Below, piece after piece: positions 59,029 through 64,000 of a DNA stretch of 64,000 nucleotides; the stretch's first letter is position 1, and each line of letters begins with the position of its first letter. The notes below the pieces were generated by a model, which worked only from the letters and a program-made list of their open reading frames with translations, had not been told where the DNA came from and ran no database searches. Both the position numbers and the translations under genes were made by a program. This stretch comes from Lachnospiraceae bacterium (GTDB taxonomy: Bacteria; Bacillota; Clostridia; Lachnospirales; Lachnospiraceae): the NCBI GenBank assembly GCA_910575275.1, contig CAJTEE010000003.1:62001-126000 (forward strand), given 5' to 3'.

Positions 59029-59811
59029 TTAATGTCCCGTAAAGTTTGCGTCCCTCTTTTCTAAAAAGGCAGCGGTGCCCTCCTTGCGGTCATCCGTTCC
59101 GAAGACAACCGTCTGTGCGATCCGTTCAAAAAGAAGTCCTGTGTTCATATCCGTATCCATTCCTATATTGATGGACATCTTTGCCATTGAAATGGCGACA
59201 GGCCCCTTCTTCATAATCTTTTTTGCCATTTCATGGGCGGCGGCCATGAGCTCCTCTCTTGTATCCCCTGTTACCTGATTGACAAGCCCCATGGATAAGG
59301 CTTCCTCGGCGGAGAGGATTCTTCCAGTGTAAATGAGCTCCTTGGCACGGCCCACGCCGATTAGGCGTGCCAGTCTTTGCGTGCCGCCTGCGCCCGGGAT
59401 GATAGAAAGGCCGGTCTCGGGCTGGCCGAATTTGGAGCGTTTCGTTGCGATCCGGATATCACAGGCCATCGCCAGCTCGCAGCCTCCACCCAGAGCAAAG
59501 CCGTTGACGGCGCAGATGACTGGCTTATAGAGATCCTCGAGGGCCTTTAAGGCCACGGAGGAGGTTCCGAGAAGCATTTTAAGCGTAGGCCGATCATGGA
59601 TCTCCTGGATGTCGGCGCCGCTTGCCAAAGCCTTGTCACCAGAGCCGGAGACGATGACAACCTTGACCGAATCATCGTTGCGTGCCGCTTCCACGGCGGA
59701 CTGAATATCCCTCCACATCTCCGGGGTCAAGGCATTTCTCGCCTCTGGACGGTTTAACGTCAGGCTCAGGATGCCGCCGCTTACTTCATACAAAATATTT
59801 TCAAATTTCAT
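59029..59811 (-). CDS. Enoyl-CoA hydratase / crotonase family protein
   Basis: A 260-residue crotonase-fold enzyme: LTLNRPEARNALTPEMW, GSGDKALASGADIQEIHDRP (oxyanion region), AVNGFALGGGCELAMACDIRIA and the catalytic Glu region FGQPETGLSIIPGAGGTQRLARLIG. It would hydrate the enoyl-CoA made by the dehydratase to 3-hydroxyacyl-CoA. It overlaps the dehydrogenase gene by four bases. Confidence 0.92.
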   Translation of the reverse strand: MKFENILYEVSGGILSLTLNRPEARNALTPEMWRDIQSAVEAARNDDSVKVVIVSGSGDKALASGADIQEIHDRPTLKMLLGTSSVALKALEDLYKPVICAVNGFALGGGCELAMACDIRIATKRSKFGQPETGLSIIPGAGGTQRLARLIGVGRAKELIYTGRILSAEEALSMGLVNQVTGDTREELMAAAHEMAKKIMKKGPVAISMAKMSINIGMDTDMNTGLLFERIAQTVVFGTDDRKEGTAAFLEKRDANFTGH

Positions 59812-60707
59812 CCCTTTTTCCCTTCCTGCTCCTCATACGTATACCAGCCTTTTTTGGTCTTTCTGCCATATTCGCCCTTTTCGTATTTTTCAATCACAAG
59901 CGGGCTCGGCGCATCGTTCGGATCATGGCTTTCGGCATAGCGGTCGCGGCGCACGAAATAGTTTACATCAATTCCGGTCAGATCCATCAGGCGGAACGGC
60001 CCCATGGGATAACCGAGTCCCTTTTCGCAGGCCGTGTCGATGTCCTCGACGGAGGCGATGCCTTTTTCCAAAAGCAGGCAGGCCTCACGGGTCACGGCTG
60101 CATTGATACGGTTTGCGACGAAGCCGGCGATCTCCTTGTTGATCACGATCGGCGATTTTGCCGTGTTGAGGGCGAATGCCCTGGCAGTCTCTATGGTATC
60201 TTCTGAGGTGTGCGGACCGCGCACCAGCTCGACAAGCTTCATGACGAGGGCCGGATTGAAATAGTGGATATTTAAGAGCCGCTCCGGATGGGCGGTCACA
60301 CCGGCAAGCTTGGAGCTTACGAGATTGGAGCTGTTGGTGGCAAGGATGGTATCCGGCCTGCAGATGCGGCTGATACGCTCAAACAGCTCCTTTTTGATGT
60401 CCAGATTTTCGACGATGGCCTCAATGACAAGGTCTGCGTTTCTGCACGCATTGTCCACGTCCGTGGTGGTCGAGAAGGACGCCTGTACTTTTGACGCCTC
60501 CTCCTCAGTCAGACGGCCCTTTTTGACGCGGCTTTCGAGGTAATCGCTGGCCCATGCGTCGGCCTTTTTGATGGCTTCGGCAAAGCCGTCACAGAGGATG
60601 ACCCGGTAGCCGAATGCCTGTCCGTTGATGGCGGTATTCATGGCAATCTGCTGTCCCATGACGCCGGCGCCGATGATGACAACCGTCTTGATATTTTCGA
60701 TCTTCAT
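59808..60707 (-). CDS. 3-hydroxyacyl-CoA dehydrogenase
   Basis: A 299-residue HAD enzyme: VVIIGAGVMGQQIAMNTAINGQ (NAD site), LVIEAIVENLDIKKELFERI, ATNSSNLVSSKLA, the catalytic His in LLNIHYFNPALVMKLVELV and GFVANRINAAVTREACLLLEKG. It oxidises 3-hydroxyacyl-CoA to 3-ketoacyl-CoA. The start at 60707 has AAGGAG ten bases upstream; the longer frame enters the thiolase gene. Confidence 0.92.
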   Translation of the reverse strand: MKIENIKTVVIIGAGVMGQQIAMNTAINGQAFGYRVILCDGFAEAIKKADAWASDYLESRVKKGRLTEEEASKVQASFSTTTDVDNACRNADLVIEAIVENLDIKKELFERISRICRPDTILATNSSNLVSSKLAGVTAHPERLLNIHYFNPALVMKLVELVRGPHTSEDTIETARAFALNTAKSPIVINKEIAGFVANRINAAVTREACLLLEKGIASVEDIDTACEKGLGYPMGPFRLMDLTGIDVNYFVRRDRYAESHDPNDAPSPLVIEKYEKGEYGRKTKKGWYTYEEQEGKKG

Positions 60708-60733
60708 AGCGATTTGACTCCTTTCAAAAATGC

Positions 60734-61921
<1,188 letters not shown>

Positions 61922-61967
61922 AAATACTCTCCTTTGCAAAATTCATTTTCTGCTTCGTATTCTTTAC

Positions 61968-61984
61968 TAGCAAGATATATGCCA
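61968..61984 (-). promoter_or_regulatory. Sigma-54 promoter P3
   Basis: On the minus strand TGGCATATATCTTGCTA has GG at -24 and GC at -12. It differs from P1 in only a few spacer bases and would transcribe the thiolase operon. Confidence 0.85.
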
Positions 61985-62076
61985 GGTTAAAAAAAAGAAG
62001 GGAAATGCCCAAAATACGGGCATGGAATCGTCAGACATGCAAAATGCAAAAGTGCATAAAGTGCAAAATGCGCGGA

Positions 62077-62084
62077 ATGTGCAC
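62077..62084. promoter_or_regulatory. Activator site TGTGCACA upstream of P3
   Basis: The palindrome TGTGCACA, the core of the P1 and P2 sites, lies about 98 bp upstream of the P3 -24 element amid several TGCAAA and GTGCA half-sites (62035-62095). Confidence 0.6.
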
Positions 62085-62253
62085 AAAAAATGCAAAAAAA
62101 TTTGTGTAGAAGGAAAAATGCCCTTAGCAGAGTCGGTTATTGTAAGATAGTGCCGGTTTAAAATAAGATAGTTGAAGAAACTTATATGCAAAAAGACTAT
62201 AATAAGACTGTAAAAAACAGAAAGAATAGTAAAAATGATGAATGGAGGCGCGC

Positions 62254-63456
62254 ATGGGAAGGTATTTCATGGAAAAAGCGCATCGTCTTCCGATTTGCAC
62301 AAAATATGATATTGCAGTAGTTGGAGGCGGGATCGCCGGTGTCTGCGCCGCGATTGCAGCCGCCAGACGGGGAAAGAGAGTTCTGCTCCTGGAGCGCATG
62401 TTTGCGCTCGGCGGCCTGGCGACACTGGGGTTAGTCACGGTCTATCTTCCTCTGTGCGACGGAAATGGGAAGCAGGTCAGTTTCGGGATCGCCGAGGAGC
62501 TTTTGAAGCTGTCAATCCAGCATGGCTTTGAGGCGGATAATCCGTATACCTGGCTTAAGCCGGGAAACGGGCAGCATGGAAAACAGCGGTATCAGGTACG
62601 TTTTAACGCCCAGGTCTTTGCCGTTTTGATGGAGGAGCTTTTAGAGGAGGCGGGGGCGGACATTCTGTATGGAACGGTCGTGACAAACGCTGTGATGGAG
62701 GAAGGGAGGCTTGGAGGGCTTATCATCGAGAACAAGAGCGGCAGGCAGTTTGTGGAGGCGGCTTCCTTTGTAGATGCCAGCGGAGATGCGGACGTCTATC
62801 AGTTTGCTGGTGCGCCGACAGCTCTTTATGAAAAGAAAAATTCGCTTGCGGCATGGTATTATGCCACGGAGGACGGAAGAACGAGCCTCCATATGCTGGG
62901 AGCGGCGGATGTGCTGCCAAAGGATCCGAACGCCGAAATCCCGGTCAGGATTGCTTCCCAGAGAATAAGCGGGGTGGATGCATGGGAGATCAGCGGCCAA
63001 ATGCGGGAAGCCCACAGGCATTCACTAAAGGCGTTTTTGGAAAAAGGAGGCGTATCGGAGAGCCACAGCCTGACGACACTCGCAATGCTTCCGCAGCTTC
63101 GCATGACGCGTAGGATCTGTGGCGAGTACACGCTCGACGAGACGGAAAGCCACCGTTTTTTTGAGGACAGCATCGGAATGATCGGCGACTGGAGGAAATG
63201 TGGCCCGGTTTTCGAGATTCCGCTGCGGACCCTGTACCGGGCAGATATCCCGAATCTTGCAGCGGCAGGGCGCTGTATTTCGGTGACGGATGCGATGTGG
63301 GACATTACGAGGGTCATTCCGGCCTGTGCGGTGACCGGACAGGCAGCAGGGACCGCATTTGCACTGAACGAGACCCTTACACAGCTTAAGGCTGCATCTG
63401 TACAGGAGGCGCTTAAACAAGATGGGGTCATACTCCATGAATCAAAAACAATATAA
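62254..63456 (+). CDS. FAD-dependent oxidoreductase (FAD_oxidored family)
   Basis: A 400-residue flavoprotein with YDIAVVGGGIAGVCAAIAAARRGKRVLLLER at the N-terminus and AAGRCISVTDAMWDITRVIPACAVTGQAAGTAFAL at the C-terminus, typical of a family often found with TRAP or sugar-catabolic genes. The ATG at 62254 has GGAGG five bases upstream; a further ATG at 62242 overlaps that site. It lies 26 bp before a TRAP binding protein gene, so both probably serve uptake and oxidation of one compound. A TATAAT at 62198-62203 may be its -10. Confidence 0.85.
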   Translation: MGRYFMEKAHRLPICTKYDIAVVGGGIAGVCAAIAAARRGKRVLLLERMFALGGLATLGLVTVYLPLCDGNGKQVSFGIAEELLKLSIQHGFEADNPYTWLKPGNGQHGKQRYQVRFNAQVFAVLMEELLEEAGADILYGTVVTNAVMEEGRLGGLIIENKSGRQFVEAASFVDASGDADVYQFAGAPTALYEKKNSLAAWYYATEDGRTSLHMLGAADVLPKDPNAEIPVRIASQRISGVDAWEISGQMREAHRHSLKAFLEKGGVSESHSLTTLAMLPQLRMTRRICGEYTLDETESHRFFEDSIGMIGDWRKCGPVFEIPLRTLYRADIPNLAAAGRCISVTDAMWDITRVIPACAVTGQAAGTAFALNETLTQLKAASVQEALKQDGVILHESKTI

Positions 63457-63482
63457 ACTCAGAAAAAGAGGAGGAAAAAAGG

Positions 63483-64000
63483 ATGAAGAAAAAAATGTTG
63501 GCAGGCGTTGTGACGGCAGTTTTGATCGGAGCTTTGACTGCCTGCGGAGGAAATACCGCCTCCCAGCAGACTACGGCCGCGGCGCAGACAGAGGCGGCAA
63601 AAACGGAAGCAGCCAAGACAGAGGCCGCGAAGCCGGACGCAAAGGACGCCTTAATGTTCCGCGTTAGTATGCCGGAGGCCTCGAACGATAATAAGGCAGT
63701 GGCGATCCAGCAGGTCGTGAGGAATATTGAGGAGAGAACGGAAGGGCGCGTGAAATTTGAGGTATACTACAGCGGAGAGCTGGGGAACTTTACGGATACG
63801 ATTGAGGGGATCGCCATGGGTGGCAACATCATTGACGGTACCTCTGGAGACGCCTATGCCCCATACGGCTGTGCAGACATGACGGCGTTAAATCTGATGG
63901 GGCTCTATCCGGATCCGGAATCCATCGCCAGATTCAACGATTCGGAGCTGTTTCAGGAGATGTGTGATGAGCTGGAGAAGAATTCCGGGATTAAGATGAT
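63483..64000 (+). CDS. TRAP transporter solute-binding lipoprotein DctP (3' truncated)
   Basis: The frame is open to the window end (172 codons). A signal MKKKMLAGVVTAVLIGAL ends in the lipobox L-T-A-C-G-G, followed by a linker with three T-E-A-A-K repeats, then a DctP core: MPEASNDNKAVAIQQVVRNI, GRVKFEVYYSGELGNFTDTIEGIAMG. The ligand is unknown; permease genes are expected to the right. Confidence 0.88.
   Translation, partial: MKKKMLAGVVTAVLIGALTACGGNTASQQTTAAAQTEAAKTEAAKTEAAKPDAKDALMFRVSMPEASNDNKAVAIQQVVRNIEERTEGRVKFEVYYSGELGNFTDTIEGIAMGGNIIDGTSGDAYAPYGCADMTALNLMGLYPDPESIARFNDSELFQEMCDELEKNSGIKM

Noticed and set aside
62138-62160. Possible fourth sigma-54 promoter (CCGGCACTATCTTACAAT, minus strand)
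   Set aside because: It lacks the -12 TTGC element and does not match the three good promoters.

Overview
The window looks like chromosomal DNA of an anaerobic Clostridia species, most like the Lachnospiraceae (Enterocloster/Lachnoclostridium-type). This is inferred from the fairly GC-rich coding with AT-rich gaps, strong AGGAGG ribosome sites, the hisZ-hisG short-form pair, TRAP transporters, 2-hydroxyacyl-CoA dehydratase genes and sigma-54 fermentation control. There are no rRNA or tRNA genes and no CRISPR array. Both ends cut genes: a DedA protein at the left and a TRAP binding protein at the right.

Left part (1-20.6 kb) is mostly housekeeping: DedA, a candidate free-standing structured RNA (708-960), rtcB with a small upstream ORF, a PflX-like radical SAM protein, a DNA-deoxyinosine glycosylase, ftsH with an unusual proline-rich 42-bp-repeat tail, a secreted subtilase, an MFS exporter, the complete histidine operon hisZGDCBHAF-IE, an ion antiporter and a cytidylate-kinase-like protein. 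From 20.6 to 28.4 kb lies a sugar-acid module: HIT protein, Fe-dependent alcohol dehydrogenase, mannonate-dehydratase-like enolase, a GntR/LacI-type repressor and a TRAP transporter. A shared 15-bp motif sits at the promoters of all three transcription units.

The middle (28.5-38 kb) carries small unknown proteins, a FAD/Rieske oxidoreductase, MATE, NudC, a LysR regulator divergent from leuCD-type genes, and an ABC transporter of the SsuBC type. The permease gene of that transporter is split by a compact 3,091-bp element (38157-41247). The element encodes a 42-residue protein, a large serine recombinase with an added C-terminal winged helix, and a nitrilase. The missing permease C-terminus lies intact on the far side, both junctions share TTTAAGC, and rejoining them restores a 263-residue permease. 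This is the most striking object in the window.

The right part (41.4-62 kb) looks like one fermentation regulon. Three near-identical sigma-54 promoters, each with TGTGCACA palindromes about 60-120 bp upstream, surround a PAS-AAA+-Fis activator gene. They would drive (a) a D-2-hydroxyacid dehydrogenase plus aminotransferase, (b) a long operon malY-M20 peptidase-larA-split UxaA dehydratase-abgT-D-aminoacylase, and (c) thiolase-3-hydroxyacyl-CoA dehydrogenase-crotonase-CoA transferase-2-hydroxyacyl-CoA dehydratase. Together they could take N-acyl amino acids or peptides to 2-hydroxyacids, enoyl-CoA and acetyl-CoA. The promoter of (b) lies downstream of a convergently facing marR gene, so its transcript would run antisense through marR.
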